A program made the translations under genes and the position numbers. The notes beneath the pieces were generated by a model, which was given only the letters and a program-made list of their open reading frames with translations, did no database searches and was not told the DNA's origin. A DNA stretch of 64,000 nucleotides from Blastococcus colisei (GTDB lineage: Bacteria; Actinomycetota; Actinomycetes; Mycobacteriales; Geodermatophilaceae): assembly GCF_006717095.1 (NCBI RefSeq), contig NZ_VFQE01000001.1, positions 1,798,001-1,862,000 on the forward strand, written 5' to 3'. Shown piece after piece: positions 9,319 through 18,945 of the stretch; the first letter of the stretch is position 1; each line of letters begins with the position of its first letter.

Positions 9319-10296
9319 ATGACCGGGTTCTTCGTGCGTGGGCTGGCCGCAGGTGCGGCCGGGACCACCGCTCTCGACGTCGTCAACCACCTCGACATGG
9401 CCGTCCGGGGCCGACCGGCCAGCACCGTTCCCGAGCGCGTCGTCGACGCCTTCGCCCGGGAGACGGGGCGCCGGGTGCCCGGTTCCGGTGCGGCCAGGGA
9501 CGCCCGCCGGACGGCGCTCGGTGCGCTGGCCGGCATCGCGAACGGCCTCGGTGTGGGCGTGCTGGCCAGCGCCGTCCGGTCCTACGGGGTGCGCTTCCCG
9601 GCGCCGGTGGGGGCGGTGCTCGCCGGCGCGGCGTCCACCGCGGCGACGGACGTCATGGTGGCTCAGCTCGGCGTCAGCGATCCGCGGACCTGGTCGGCCG
9701 CCGACTGGGCTGCCGACGCGGCACCGCACCTGGCGTACGGCGCGGCGGTGCAGGCGGTGCTCGAGGCGGTGCCGACCCCGCGCGAGCGCGCGACGCCCCG
9801 CGGCCCGGCGCGGGCGGGGCTCGTCCTCCGCTCCGCGCTGCTCGGTGTGGCCGCCGGCAGCCGCAGTTCGCTCGGCTTCGTGGCGCCGGTCCTGACCGCG
9901 CCGACCGGGAGGGGCCGCCCGGGCGGGAAGTCGCTGCCGGTCAAGACCCTGGCCGCGGTGGCCGTCGTCGGCGAGCTGGTCGCCGACAAGCAGCCGACGA
10001 CGCCGCCGCGGACGAGCGCAGGCGGGCTGACCCCGCGGGTGTTCGGGGGTGCCGAGGGCGGTGCGCGGCTGGCCGCCCGGGAGCAGGTGAACGGCGCGTT
10101 GCCGGCGACCGCGGGCGCGGCCGGGGCGCTGGCCGGCGCATGGGCCGGCCTCGGCTGGCGCCGGTGGTCGGCCGGCCGGATGCCTGCTCTCCAGGCGGCG
10201 CTCATCGAGGACGGCGTCGCTCTCGGCCTCGCCGGACTGGCGTGCCTACCTGGTCGGGGCCGACCCCACCTGGTGGCGGTCCCGAGGACGAGCTGA
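9319..10296 (+). CDS. Membrane-associated protein with DUF4126-like C-terminal half
   Basis: 325 residues, Ala/Gly-rich with several weakly hydrophobic segments. The second half (LAAVAVVGELVADKQPTTPPR, then GLTPRVFGGAEGGARLA) resembles DUF4126 membrane proteins; the first half (VNHLDMAVRGRPASTVPERVV) is a separate actinobacterial region. Function unknown. The start is the ATG at 9319, 71 bases after hemY, so it may be in the heme transcript. The last 15 or so residues (GRGRPHLVAVPRTS) do not look membrane-like and could reflect a late frameshift. It ends 14 bases before the convergent LuxR gene. Confidence 0.6.
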   Translation: MTGFFVRGLAAGAAGTTALDVVNHLDMAVRGRPASTVPERVVDAFARETGRRVPGSGAARDARRTALGALAGIANGLGVGVLASAVRSYGVRFPAPVGAVLAGAASTAATDVMVAQLGVSDPRTWSAADWAADAAPHLAYGAAVQAVLEAVPTPRERATPRGPARAGLVLRSALLGVAAGSRSSLGFVAPVLTAPTGRGRPGGKSLPVKTLAAVAVVGELVADKQPTTPPRTSAGGLTPRVFGGAEGGARLAAREQVNGALPATAGAAGALAGAWAGLGWRRWSAGRMPALQAALIEDGVALGLAGLACLPGRGRPHLVAVPRTS

Positions 10297-10310
10297 GGGT
10301 GGCCGGCCCG

Positions 10311-13145
10311 CTAGCGCGCGGTCTGCCCATCCCCGTGGACGGCGGTGGCGACCTCCGTGCGGTTGGCACAGCCGAGCTTGGCGAGGATGTTCCGGACGTG
10401 GCTCTCCACGGTCCGTTCGGAGAGCACCAGCCGGTCGGCGATCTGCCGGTTGGTGAGGGCCGCGGCGACGAGCCCGGCGATCTCCCGCTCTCGGCCGGTG
10501 AGCGGATCCGCCGCGCGCGCCGCGCGGCCGGCCCGCTCCGCCAGCGCCGCCGCCCCGCGCTCCGGGGCCGGCATGCCGAGCCGGCGTGCCTCGGCCTGCG
10601 CCGCGTGCGCCAGCTCCCGGACCCGGGGCAGGTCGGCCGCCCGGCCGCGCTCGAGCAGCGCCCCGGCCAGTCCGATGCGGTCGTTGACGGCGGCAGGGCG
10701 GGCGCCGGTCCGCGTGTCGCCCCGCATCGCCTCCTCGAAGTGCGCGACCGCCTCGTCCCACTCGCCCCGCACCGCGGCGAGCCGGCCGAGCAGGACCTCC
10801 GTCGAGCCGCAGCAGTAGACGCCCGCGCCGCCCGCGTCCATGGGGGTCGTGGCGACGATCCTGCCCAGCGCCGCCGCCGCCTCCACGTCGCCGAACGCCT
10901 CGACCAGCGGCACGAGCGTCTCCGCGACCCCCGCCGACTGCACGAAGTCGGGCTCGGTCACCCGGGGCCGCAGCTGCGCGTACCGGGCGGCTGCCTCGTC
11001 CCGCCGGCCAACGACCAGCGCGACGACCGCCCGGCTCGCCTGCACGATGGGCACGTCGTCGGCCAGGTCCATCAGCCGGACCGCTTGGCCGTCCAGGTCG
11101 CGGGCGTTCCCGGTGACAAGTGCGTACTGGTACAGGAACGCGCCGGACATGCCCGCCGCCGAGAGGTCTTGGGCCAGCTCGGTCGTACCGACGATCCGGG
11201 CCTGCTCGTTCAGCGTGAGCGCCTCCTCGAACCGGCCGTGGAGGGCCGCGACCGAGGCGCGCAGCCGCAGGTCGTGCCACCGGACCAGCGGTAACCGGGT
11301 GCGCTGCGCCAGTGCGGTGACGCGGGCCAGCTCGTCCTCGACAGTGGCCAGGTCACCGGCCTCGAGGGCGGCGTCGATGCGCCACTTGGCCCCCCACAGC
11401 TCGGCCAGCGGGTCCCCGGTCGCCGATGCGTGCTCGATCGCCAGCCGGCCCAGGCGGAGCCGCTCCTGCCACGGCAACGCCGTGGGGTGGCCCTTCATCC
11501 GGGCCCGGACGGCGTCGATGACCGCCTGCGGGTCGCCGCTCTCCTCGGCCAGCGCCAGTGCCTCCACCGAGTGCGCCGCCGAGGCGGCCACCCGTCCCGC
11601 GTCGGCCAGCACCGAGGCCGACTGGGCGAGCAGCCGAGCACGCAGCGCCGGCTGCCCGGCCGACCACGGGTCGGCGAGCGCCCGCTCGCACATCCGGAGC
11701 ACCGCCGGCGGGAAGCCTGGCGCCGCGATGTCCTGCACGGTCAGCGCGGCCGCCGCCAGCAGGTCGACGCGGCCGCACCCGGCGGCGGCGTCGGAGGCCG
11801 CGACGGCGTGCGCCAGGCTCTCGCCGAACCGCCCGGCCCGGAACTCCGCCGTGGCGAGGTCCAGCAGCAGCGCCGTCCGCTCGCCGGGGTCGGTGCCGGC
11901 GCGGTCGGCGGCGGTCAGCGCCATCGCCAGGAACCGGGCCGCCTCGTCGAAGGCCAGCGACCGGGTGGCCGCCTCGGCCGCGCGGCGAGCCCAGGACGCC
12001 GCCCGGAGCAGCGCGGCCGGCTCTGAGTCAGCGCGCAACCAGTGCCCGGCGACGACGCCGGCCACGGTGTCGTCGGCGGCGGCGACCTGCTCCAGGCCCT
12101 CGGCCGACCGGCGGTGCAGCTCCTCGCGCGTGCTGGGGGAGAGGTCGCCGTAGATCGCGTCCCGCACCACGGCGTGTCCGAACCGCCGTCTCCCCGGGGC
12201 GTCCGGCACGGCGGTCAGGATCCCGGCCTGCACCGCCACGTCCAACCCGGCGCGGACCTCGTGGGGCGGCCGGCCGGTCACCAGGGCCAGCCGGCCGGCG
12301 TCGACCTCCTCGCCGAGGACCGCCGCGGTGTCCAGCAGGTCGAGCACGGTCGGTGGCAACGCGGTCAGCGTCGTCCGGACGAGGTGGCGGAGCTCCGTCT
12401 CGCCGTCGACGGCGCGCGCCGAGGAAGCCCGGACGACCGCCCGCAGGTACAGCGGGTTCCCGCCGCTGCGCCGGTGTGCCAGGCGGATCGCTTCGGCCGG
12501 TGCCGCGGGCAGGTACACCCGGACGTCGTCCTCGGTGAGCGGGGCCAGGGGCAGCGAGCGGGTGGTCGGCCAGCGCAGCAGGTGCGGCAGCGTCCGGTCG
12601 AGCGGGCGCCCGCCGGATCCGCCGACCGGGTCGCGATAGGTGCCGACGACGAGGAGCCGGCTGTGCTGCAGTTCGCCGGCCAGGTGCCGCAGCAGTCGCA
12701 GCGACGTCTCGTCGGCCCAGTGCAGGTCCTCCAGGACGACCACCAGGCCGTCGGACTCGGCCGCGTCGAGCAGCGCGTCGGCGGCGGTCGCGATCAGTGC
12801 GAAGCGGGCGGCCTCGGGGTCGGGGGACCCCTCGCGGAGCAGGTCGGCGCGGGGCAGGGGCGCGGTCACCGCCGACCGGACCCCGGGGAGCGTGCGCGCC
12901 GCCCGGCGCCACGGCCACAGCGATGGGGCACCGGGGTCGTCCACGCAGCGCCCCCAGGCGACGACGGGCGCGGAGGCCGTCGACTCCTCCACGGTGCGGG
13001 TCTTGCCGATGCCGGCGGGTCCTGAGAGCAGCAGCAGACCACCTCGTCCGGCGTCGGCCGCGGCGATGCACGCCGTCAGCTCGGCGAGCTCGGCGGTGCG
13101 GCCGACGAAGGGGGCGCCGTCGGTGCGTGAGGTGGCCGTCGCCAC
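10311..13145 (-). CDS. Large ATP-binding LuxR-family regulator (LAL type)
   Basis: 944 residues. An N-terminal STAND/AAA-type ATPase domain carries Walker A GPAGIGKT (residues 42-49) and Walker B LVVVLEDLHWADE (about 135-147). A long TPR-like helical middle part follows (repeated Ala-rich helices, about 350-850). A C-terminal LuxR helix-turn-helix lies at about 875-935 (LTGREREIAGLVAAALTNRQIADRLVLSERTVESHV). This is the MalT/LAL architecture, which senses an unknown ligand with ATP and activates transcription. The GTG at 13145 starts the family-typical PFVGRTAEL region. It is divergent from the 13307 operon, its nearest candidate target. Confidence 0.88.
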   Translation of the reverse strand: MATATSRTDGAPFVGRTAELAELTACIAAADAGRGGLLLLSGPAGIGKTRTVEESTASAPVVAWGRCVDDPGAPSLWPWRRAARTLPGVRSAVTAPLPRADLLREGSPDPEAARFALIATAADALLDAAESDGLVVVLEDLHWADETSLRLLRHLAGELQHSRLLVVGTYRDPVGGSGGRPLDRTLPHLLRWPTTRSLPLAPLTEDDVRVYLPAAPAEAIRLAHRRSGGNPLYLRAVVRASSARAVDGETELRHLVRTTLTALPPTVLDLLDTAAVLGEEVDAGRLALVTGRPPHEVRAGLDVAVQAGILTAVPDAPGRRRFGHAVVRDAIYGDLSPSTREELHRRSAEGLEQVAAADDTVAGVVAGHWLRADSEPAALLRAASWARRAAEAATRSLAFDEAARFLAMALTAADRAGTDPGERTALLLDLATAEFRAGRFGESLAHAVAASDAAAGCGRVDLLAAAALTVQDIAAPGFPPAVLRMCERALADPWSAGQPALRARLLAQSASVLADAGRVAASAAHSVEALALAEESGDPQAVIDAVRARMKGHPTALPWQERLRLGRLAIEHASATGDPLAELWGAKWRIDAALEAGDLATVEDELARVTALAQRTRLPLVRWHDLRLRASVAALHGRFEEALTLNEQARIVGTTELAQDLSAAGMSGAFLYQYALVTGNARDLDGQAVRLMDLADDVPIVQASRAVVALVVGRRDEAAARYAQLRPRVTEPDFVQSAGVAETLVPLVEAFGDVEAAAALGRIVATTPMDAGGAGVYCCGSTEVLLGRLAAVRGEWDEAVAHFEEAMRGDTRTGARPAAVNDRIGLAGALLERGRAADLPRVRELAHAAQAEARRLGMPAPERGAAALAERAGRAARAADPLTGREREIAGLVAAALTNRQIADRLVLSERTVESHVRNILAKLGCANRTEVATAVHGDGQTAR

Positions 13146-13306
13146 GGCGCGCAGTATCCACGCAGAGGGTCTCCTGCGTCCCGCGTCTCAGTACCGCGTT
13201 TCCGTAGCGGGGCCCCGTACTTCCACGGATGTGCGCGCCGTGCCGCCGCCGGATCGTTCTCCACGCCGGGACCGGAACGGCCGGTCCCCGACCGAGGGAG
13301 CACCTC

Positions 13307-13867
13307 GTGTACGCCACCATCCACTCCTTCCGGCGTGCGGCGGGCGCCGAGACCGATCCGCAGGACGCCGTCCGGACCGCGCTCGACGGCGAGGCCCAGC
13401 CCATGGGCGCGATCGTCGTCGAGCACCGGGACGGTGACGAGGGCACCGTCGTCGCGCTGTGGCCGGACGGAGCGCACGCCCCGGCCGGTGCCCGGACCTT
13501 CGGCCTGGTCGACAGGCTGGACGGCGTCGCGGCCGGCCGGACCCCGCTGTTCGCCCACCTGACGTGGCTCAACGGCACCGGCGACCCCGCCGTCGCGCAC
13601 GCGGCCGAGCGGGGCGGACGGGAACGGATCCACCCTGCGGTCCGGGACGTCGATGGTCTCGTCGCCGTGCTCGTGCTGCGGTCGGCGGACGACCGCATCG
13701 TCGTCGTCGGCCTGGCGACGGGCCTCGAGACGCTGCTGGAGGTGCAGGACCGGATCCAGCACACGCGTCTGCTGCCCGATGAGGACCCGGACCTGCTGCC
13801 GGGTGCGGACCGGACGGAGCTCGGCCGCGTCCTGCGCGCCGACGTCCCGGCGGAGGTGCGATCGTGA
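13307..13867 (+). CDS. Hypothetical cytoplasmic protein upstream of YceI
   Basis: 186 residues with no signal peptide or membrane segment. The GTG start at 13307 follows GAGGGAG with good spacing. The first residues YATIHSFRRA and the later ADDRIVVVGLATGLETL suggest a small alpha/beta barrel, possibly ABM/dimeric ferredoxin-like, but I do not recognise the family with confidence. Its stop overlaps the GTG of the YceI-like gene (GTGA). It is divergent from the large LuxR regulator, which may control both genes. Confidence 0.6.
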   Translation: MYATIHSFRRAAGAETDPQDAVRTALDGEAQPMGAIVVEHRDGDEGTVVALWPDGAHAPAGARTFGLVDRLDGVAAGRTPLFAHLTWLNGTGDPAVAHAAERGGRERIHPAVRDVDGLVAVLVLRSADDRIVVVGLATGLETLLEVQDRIQHTRLLPDEDPDLLPGADRTELGRVLRADVPAEVRS

Positions 13868-14391
13868 CCGCCGGGGTGCAGACACCGGTCGTGGCCGCGG
13901 GTACGTGGACGGTCTCCGACAGCCGGACCCGGGTCACGTTCGCCGTCCCGAACTTCGGCCGGCCGGCGCACGGCTCCGTGGCCTGCAGCTGGGGTGAGCT
14001 GGTGGTCGGCGACGCCGGCGTGCCCGTCCGGGTCCGGGCTGAGCTGGACCTGGACAGCCTGGACACGGGGATCGCCAAGCGGGACGCCGACCTGCGCAAG
14101 CCGCGCTTGCTCGACATCGACCGCAACCCGACGATGACCTGGTCGGCCGACCGGTTCAGCGCGCGCGAGGACGGCCGGTGGATCGCGGAGGGCGTGCTGC
14201 ACGTGCGGGGGACCTCGGCGCCGCTCGCCGTCATCGGCGTCGTGGAGATCACGGCGGAGGGGTGGCTCCGCGTCCGGGCGACAGCCGCCCTCGATCGGAC
14301 GGCGGTCGGCCTCCGGGCACCGCGGTTCCTCATCGGCCGCACGGTCGAGATCGACGTCGACGCCTGGCTCAGCCACGCCTCCCCGGGGTGA
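13864..14391 (+). CDS. YceI-like domain protein
   Basis: 175 residues. It has the YceI beta-barrel pattern: [21 protein letters not shown] at the N-terminus, a middle [31 protein letters not shown]-type segment and a C-terminal [16 protein letters not shown]. YceI-fold proteins bind isoprenoid or other amphiphilic ligands. There is no signal peptide, so this copy is probably cytoplasmic. The GTG start overlaps the upstream stop. Its ligand is unknown. Confidence 0.8.
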   Translation: MTAGVQTPVVAAGTWTVSDSRTRVTFAVPNFGRPAHGSVACSWGELVVGDAGVPVRVRAELDLDSLDTGIAKRDADLRKPRLLDIDRNPTMTWSADRFSAREDGRWIAEGVLHVRGTSAPLAVIGVVEITAEGWLRVRATAALDRTAVGLRAPRFLIGRTVEIDVDAWLSHASPG

Positions 14392-14486
14392 GGCCGAGCG
14401 ACGCCGGGCCACGCCCGGGTCCGTGGTGGTCGAGCCCACCACGGGCCTGGGGCATCACGGGCGCCCTCCGGCTGTTGGACGACGAC

Positions 14487-14645
14487 GTGAGCACCGTGCA
14501 CCACCCGAACCAGGTCCATTCCCAGCACTCCCGACCCCTCCGCTGCCTGCGCCACCACGTGTCCATGGCCGCCTGCGAGGACTGCCGCTACGTCCGCACC
14601 GCCCAGATCCAGCGCGAACGGACGCGGGCCGACTCAGCGGGCTGA
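14487..14645 (+). CDS. Small Cys/His-rich protein, 52 residues
   Basis: The GTG at 14487 opens a 52-residue frame reading [15 protein letters not shown] and then CLRHH...[12 protein letters not shown]. Three cysteines and several histidines could make a small metal-binding knuckle. No clear ribosome-binding site precedes it, but the composition is protein-like and it fills the gap between yceI and hemQ. Function unknown. Confidence 0.4.
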   Translation: MSTVHHPNQVHSQHSRPLRCLRHHVSMAACEDCRYVRTAQIQRERTRADSAG

Positions 14646-14719
14646 CGCTGTTCCGACGCCCGCCTGGGGCCTCCACCCCGCCCAACCGGACCGTCCGGCA
14701 GCCGAGGGACAATGACCAC

Positions 14720-15439
14720 ATGAGCGACCAGGGGACCGGGGAACGCAGCATCGGCAAGCGGGCGAACGAGCTCAACGCCGCCATCCGCTACACGATGTGG
14801 TCGGTGTTCAGGCTGGCCCGCCCGCTCGGCGACGACCAGCGGCCCGCGGCGGCCGACGAGGTCAGCGCCCTGATCGACGAACTGGCGGGCAAGGACGTCG
14901 TCACCCGGGGCACCTACGACGTCGCCGGGTTCCGCGCCGACGCCGACCTCATGGTCTGGTGGCACGCCGCCACCCCGGAGGCGCTGCAGGAGGCCTACAC
15001 GCGACTGCGTCGTACCGTGCTGGGCCGGCACCTCGACCCGGTGTGGTCGCAGATGGCGCTGCACCGGCCTGCGGAGTTCAACCGCAGCCACATCCCGGCG
15101 TTCCTCGCCGACGAGGAGCCGCGCCGCTACATCAGCGTCTACCCGTTCGTGCGGTCCTACGAGTGGTACCTGCTGCCCGACGAGGAGCGGAGGGACATGC
15201 TCAAGGAGCACGGGATGCAGGCCCGGCCCTATCCCGACGTCCGCGCCAACACGGTCGCCGCGTTCGCCCTCGGTGACTACGAATGGATGCTCGCCTTCGA
15301 GGCCGACGAGATGCACCGCATCGTCGACCTCATGCGGGACCTGCGGGCCAGCCGCGCCCGGCGGCACGTGCGCGAGGAGGTGCCGTTCTACAGCGGCGTC
15401 CGCAAGCCGGTCGCGGAGATCGTCGCCGACCTCGCCTGA
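14720..15439 (+). CDS. hemQ: Coproheme decarboxylase HemQ (chlorite-dismutase family)
   Basis: 239 residues. It converts coproheme III to protoheme by two oxidative decarboxylations, the last step of the coproporphyrin-dependent pathway. Visible hallmarks are the N-terminal MWSVFRL, the Tyr141 region [17 protein letters not shown] and proximal heme ligand His164 in [11 protein letters not shown], followed by the family's [10 protein letters not shown]. The ATG at 14720 fits the family; an ATG at 14712 is out of frame. hemQ next to msrB is conserved in actinobacteria. Its separation from hemE-hemY by a regulator and the YceI operon is unusual. Confidence 0.95.
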   Translation: MSDQGTGERSIGKRANELNAAIRYTMWSVFRLARPLGDDQRPAAADEVSALIDELAGKDVVTRGTYDVAGFRADADLMVWWHAATPEALQEAYTRLRRTVLGRHLDPVWSQMALHRPAEFNRSHIPAFLADEEPRRYISVYPFVRSYEWYLLPDEERRDMLKEHGMQARPYPDVRANTVAAFALGDYEWMLAFEADEMHRIVDLMRDLRASRARRHVREEVPFYSGVRKPVAEIVADLA

Positions 15440-15448
15440 CGGCGCTTC

Positions 15449-15508
15449 GGGGGTCTTGTCCCGGCTCTGGGGTTTCTGCAGGACCCCCAGAGCCGGGACA
15501 AGACCCCC
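15449..15508. terminator. Bidirectional hairpin between hemQ and msrB
   Basis: A 24-bp perfect inverted repeat (15449-15472 and 15485-15508) with a 12-base loop lies between the convergent ends of hemQ and msrB. It is long enough to act as a terminator for both strands. No U-tract follows. Its length and perfection also fit a REP-like dispersed palindrome. Confidence 0.75.
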
Positions 15509-15513
15509 AGAGC

Positions 15514-15933
15514 TCAGCTCTCGCCGGGGGCCAACCGGATGCTGATGCTGTTGATGCAGTAGCGGTCGCCGGTGGGCGTCTGCGGGGCGTCGTCGAAGAG
15601 GTGCCCGAGGTGGCTGTGGCAGGTTCCGCACAGGACCTCGGTGCGGATCATGCCGAGGCTGCGGTCCTCGCGGAGGATGACGTTGTCCTGGGCGGAGGCC
15701 TCGTAGAACGACGGCCAGCCGCAGTGCGAGTCGAACTTGGTCTCGGAGCGGAACAGCTCGGCGCCGCAGGCGCGGCACTCGTAGACGCCGACGGCCTTGG
15801 TGTCGACGTACTCACCGGTCCAGGGACGCTCGGTGCCGGCCTGGCGGAGCACCGCGTACTCCTCCGGCGAGAGCTGCGCCCGCCATTCCTCGTCGGTCTT
15901 CTGCACCTTGGGGGTCTCGGAGGAGGTCGTCAT
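15514..15933 (-). CDS. msrB: Peptide-methionine (R)-S-oxide reductase
   Basis: 139 residues. It reduces the R epimer of methionine sulfoxide in damaged proteins. The four zinc cysteines are present as C53-x2-C56 (YECRACGAELF) and C102-x2-C105 (LCGTCHSHLGHLFDD); the catalytic cysteine is C126 in RYCINS. Substrate-binding HCGWPSFYE is intact. The ATG at 15933 is the only sensible start. The response-regulator gene ends 41 bases upstream on the same strand, so readthrough is possible. Confidence 0.96.
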   Translation of the reverse strand: MTTSSETPKVQKTDEEWRAQLSPEEYAVLRQAGTERPWTGEYVDTKAVGVYECRACGAELFRSETKFDSHCGWPSFYEASAQDNVILREDRSLGMIRTEVLCGTCHSHLGHLFDDAPQTPTGDRYCINSISIRLAPGES

Positions 15934-15974
15934 GCCAGCAGGAACGGCCCCGGCCGCACCGCCATTCCCGCCGA

Positions 15975-16640
15975 TCAGCGGCCCAGACCTGCTTCGCGAG
16001 CCCGGACGATGGCCTGCGCCCGGTCGGTGACCTGCAGCTTGGTCAGGACGTTGGACACGTTGTTGCGGACAGTCTTCGGTGACAGGTACAGCGCGGCCGC
16101 GATCTGCGCGTTGGCGCGCCCGGCGGCGACCAGGTCGAGTACCTCGCGCTCCCGGGCGGTCAGCTGCGGGAAGGCGGTCTCGGGGCCGGTCGGTCCGGCC
16201 GCGAAGAACTCGGCGATCCGCCGCGCCAGCGCGGCGCCGAACACCGCGCCCCCGTTGGCCACCGTGGTGATGGCGCGGACCACCTCCTCCTGGTCGGCGC
16301 CCTTCAGCAGGTAGCCGCGCGCGCCGGCCCGGACGGCGGCGAACACGGTTCCGTCGTCCTCGCTCATGGTCAGGACGACGACGCCCACCGACGGCGATGC
16401 CGAGGTGACCCGTCGCGTCGCCTCGATGCCGTCGATGCCCGGCATCTGGACGTCCATGACGACGACGTCGGGCTGTTCCGCGAGCGCGAGGGCGACCGCG
16501 GCCCCGCCGTCGGCGGCGGTACCGACCACGGTCAGGCCGGGGACGGAGTCCAGCAGCATCGCCAGACCGTCGCGGTAGACCGGATGGTCGTCGGCGACCA
16601 CGATGCGCAGCGGCTCGTCGCCGTCCAGGGCGTCAGGCAC
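15975..16640 (-). CDS. NarL/FixJ-type response regulator
   Basis: 221 residues. The receiver domain (about 10-125) has the acidic pair D17/D18, phospho-acceptor D63 in VVVMDVQMPG and the conserved Lys in GARGYLLKGA. The LuxR helix-turn-helix (about 155-215) reads LTAREREVLDLVAAGRANAQIAAALYLSPKTVRNNVS. The GTG at 16640 overlaps the kinase stop by 8 bases; a longer upstream extension in this frame is kinase DNA read out of frame. Partner of the adjacent histidine kinase; target genes unknown. Confidence 0.93.
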   Translation of the reverse strand: MPDALDGDEPLRIVVADDHPVYRDGLAMLLDSVPGLTVVGTAADGGAAVALALAEQPDVVVMDVQMPGIDGIEATRRVTSASPSVGVVVLTMSEDDGTVFAAVRAGARGYLLKGADQEEVVRAITTVANGGAVFGAALARRIAEFFAAGPTGPETAFPQLTAREREVLDLVAAGRANAQIAAALYLSPKTVRNNVSNVLTKLQVTDRAQAIVRAREAGLGR

Positions 16641-18753
16641 GCGTTCCTCCTCCGTCAGCGGGCAGGACGGCCCGCACCACCGTCCCGCCGTCGGGCGGGC
16701 AGACCACCATGCACCGGCCGCCGAGCTCGGCGGCCCGTTCCCGCAGGGACACCAGGCCCACACCGGCGGGAGCGCCCTCCGCGATGCCGACGCCGTCGTC
16801 GGTCACCGTCACGACCAGGGAACGGTCGACGCCGCGGACCAGCTCCACCCGGCAGGTCGACGCGCGGGCGTGCCGGGCGACGTTGGCCAGCGCCTCCGAC
16901 GCGATCCGGTAGGCGGCGACCTCGACCGCGGCGGGCAGGTCGTCGGCGGTCGCATCGGCCTCGACCGTGACCTCCGTGCCCGGACCGAGGAGCCGGTCGG
17001 CCTGCTGACGCACCGCGCCGGTCAGGCCGAGGTCGTCCAGCGCGGGCGGCCGCAGGTCGTGCACCAGGCGCCGGACGTCGGCCAGTGCGGCGGCGACGTC
17101 GTCCCTGGCCTGGCGGAGCACCCGGTCGGCGTCCTCGGCGCGGCCTGCCGCGGTGAGGTTGCGTGCGGTGTCGATGCGCAGGACGACGGCGCCCAGGCTC
17201 GGGCCCAGCCCGTCGTGCAGGTCGCGGCGCAACCGGCGGCGCTCCTCCTCGCGGGCGGCCACCAGCTCCTCGCGGCTCTGCTGCAGCTGCGCGGCCAGGG
17301 AGCCGGCGCGTGCTGCCGCGGCGGCCTGCCGGACGACGTCGGCGAGCAACCCCTCGTCGCGCGTGACCAGGTGCGCCCGGACGCCGTCCCCCGGCAGGAG
17401 GAGCCGGCCGACCTCCTCGCCGCGGTAGGCGATCGGCAGGGACTGGACCGCCGCCGGCCGCCGGCCGTGCTCGGCCACGAGCCGCTCACCACCGACGTGC
17501 TCCACCTCGACGCCGACGTAGGGGGATCGGAACGCCTCGGCCACCGCGCCCGCGATCGCCATGAGCTGCTCGTCCACGCCGTCGGACCGCTCCAGCCGGG
17601 CGGCCAGGCCCGAGACGACGCGGTAGGGGTCGTCCCGCTCACCGAGCACCCAGCGCCGGACCAGCCGCCACAGCGGAGCGCGCAGCGGCACGTAGGCGCC
17701 CGCGACGAGCAGCAGCGTCAGCAGCGTCGCGTCCCGCTCCCCGAACCGGTCGCCGAGCAGCGCCCCCGCCGCGGCCAGCACGGCCAGGTCGAGCACCACC
17801 ACGCCGACGCCGAGTACGCCGTAGACGACCGTGCCGCCCAGCAGCCGGTCGATGTCGACCGCGCGGGGGCGCAGGATGCCGAGGGTCACCGCCGTCCCGG
17901 TCAGCGCCACGGCCACCGACAGCGCCGCGGTGCTGGGTTCGCCGGGCAGGAGCAGCGTGGACAGCATCACGAGCAGGTCGACGACGGCCGCCCAGAGCAG
18001 CCAGCGCATCCGGCGGCGGTCCTCGTCGCGGACCCGGCGGTACCGGGCCACGACCGCGGCCGCCGGCACGGCGACGCCCAGCAGCGCGAGTGGGAAGGCG
18101 ACCCGCAGCAGCGGCTGGGCGACGTCCGCCGGTATCGGCAGGGTGGTGAGGTCGAGGTCGAGCCCGGCGTAGACGTCCGGCGCGCCTGCGGCCTCTCGGG
18201 AGTAGGCGACCTCGGAGGGGACGACGAGCAGCAGCGCGGGCAGCAGCGCGCTCGAGACCAGGCTCGCCACGGCCAGGCGGCGCAGGGGACCGGCGGGCAG
18301 CCGCCCGTCGGGATAGAGCAGCAGCAGCAGGGGCAGACCGAGCAGGAGGAGGGCGCCGAGCCGCTCCACGGTCCAGGACGCCAGGCTGGCCCCGGGCAGC
18401 GGGGGATCGCTGCGCAGCGCGTAGGTCAACCACGACTCGGCGAGACCGTCCGTCGCCCAGAGCACGGCCGTGCCGGCGAGGACCCAGGAGACGGCGTTGC
18501 GCGGCGCCCGCGTGAGGAGCAGCCAGGCGGGCGCCGCGAGGGCCACCCCCGGCAGCGCGACGACCCAGCCCAGTTCGGCACCCCCGCGGGCCGCCCGCGC
18601 CGCGTCCGGGGTGACTGCGTCGAGGACCGCCGCAGCGATCGTCGAGCCCAGTACGACGAGGACGACGAGCCAGGCGACGGTCCACGGGCCGCGGGGCGCG
18701 GGGGAAGAGGCAGCGCCGTCCTCCATCGGCTCATCGCCGGTCGACTCGGCCAC
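16633..18753 (-). CDS. Membrane sensor histidine kinase, HisKA_3 type
   Basis: About 706 residues. The N-terminal half holds some eight or nine membrane segments (residues about 20-345), followed by a GAF-like region (about 375-480), a coiled segment, the HisKA_3 dimerisation box with phospho-acceptor His513 (RRDLHDGLGPSLGAVVLR) and a HATPase domain (YRIASEALANVARHARAS, then DDGVGI). The start is taken as the GTG at 18753, preceded by GAGGA with five-base spacing; an in-frame ATG at 18726 is the alternative. It phosphorylates the downstream response regulator. No periplasmic sensor domain is evident, so the signal may be sensed in the membrane. Confidence 0.9.
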   Translation of the reverse strand: MAESTGDEPMEDGAASSPAPRGPWTVAWLVVLVVLGSTIAAAVLDAVTPDAARAARGGAELGWVVALPGVALAAPAWLLLTRAPRNAVSWVLAGTAVLWATDGLAESWLTYALRSDPPLPGASLASWTVERLGALLLLGLPLLLLLYPDGRLPAGPLRRLAVASLVSSALLPALLLVVPSEVAYSREAAGAPDVYAGLDLDLTTLPIPADVAQPLLRVAFPLALLGVAVPAAAVVARYRRVRDEDRRRMRWLLWAAVVDLLVMLSTLLLPGEPSTAALSVAVALTGTAVTLGILRPRAVDIDRLLGGTVVYGVLGVGVVVLDLAVLAAAGALLGDRFGERDATLLTLLLVAGAYVPLRAPLWRLVRRWVLGERDDPYRVVSGLAARLERSDGVDEQLMAIAGAVAEAFRSPYVGVEVEHVGGERLVAEHGRRPAAVQSLPIAYRGEEVGRLLLPGDGVRAHLVTRDEGLLADVVRQAAAAARAGSLAAQLQQSREELVAAREEERRRLRRDLHDGLGPSLGAVVLRIDTARNLTAAGRAEDADRVLRQARDDVAAALADVRRLVHDLRPPALDDLGLTGAVRQQADRLLGPGTEVTVEADATADDLPAAVEVAAYRIASEALANVARHARASTCRVELVRGVDRSLVVTVTDDGVGIAEGAPAGVGLVSLRERAAELGGRCMVVCPPDGGTVVRAVLPADGGGTRA

Positions 18754-18945
18754 CGGGATCCTCGCGTGCACGCGCAGATCCTCACCTGCCGGTGTCCCGC
18801 ACGTCACGAGGCCGGTGTCCCGTGTTCCCCGGGACATTCCCGGGACCGGATCGAGGGCGCGCAGCCCTGGGTGCCCGGGACGGCGCCCGGAGACGGTTCT
18901 CCCAGGCGGTGCACAGGGCACCGCACGAGACCGACCGGAGACGAG

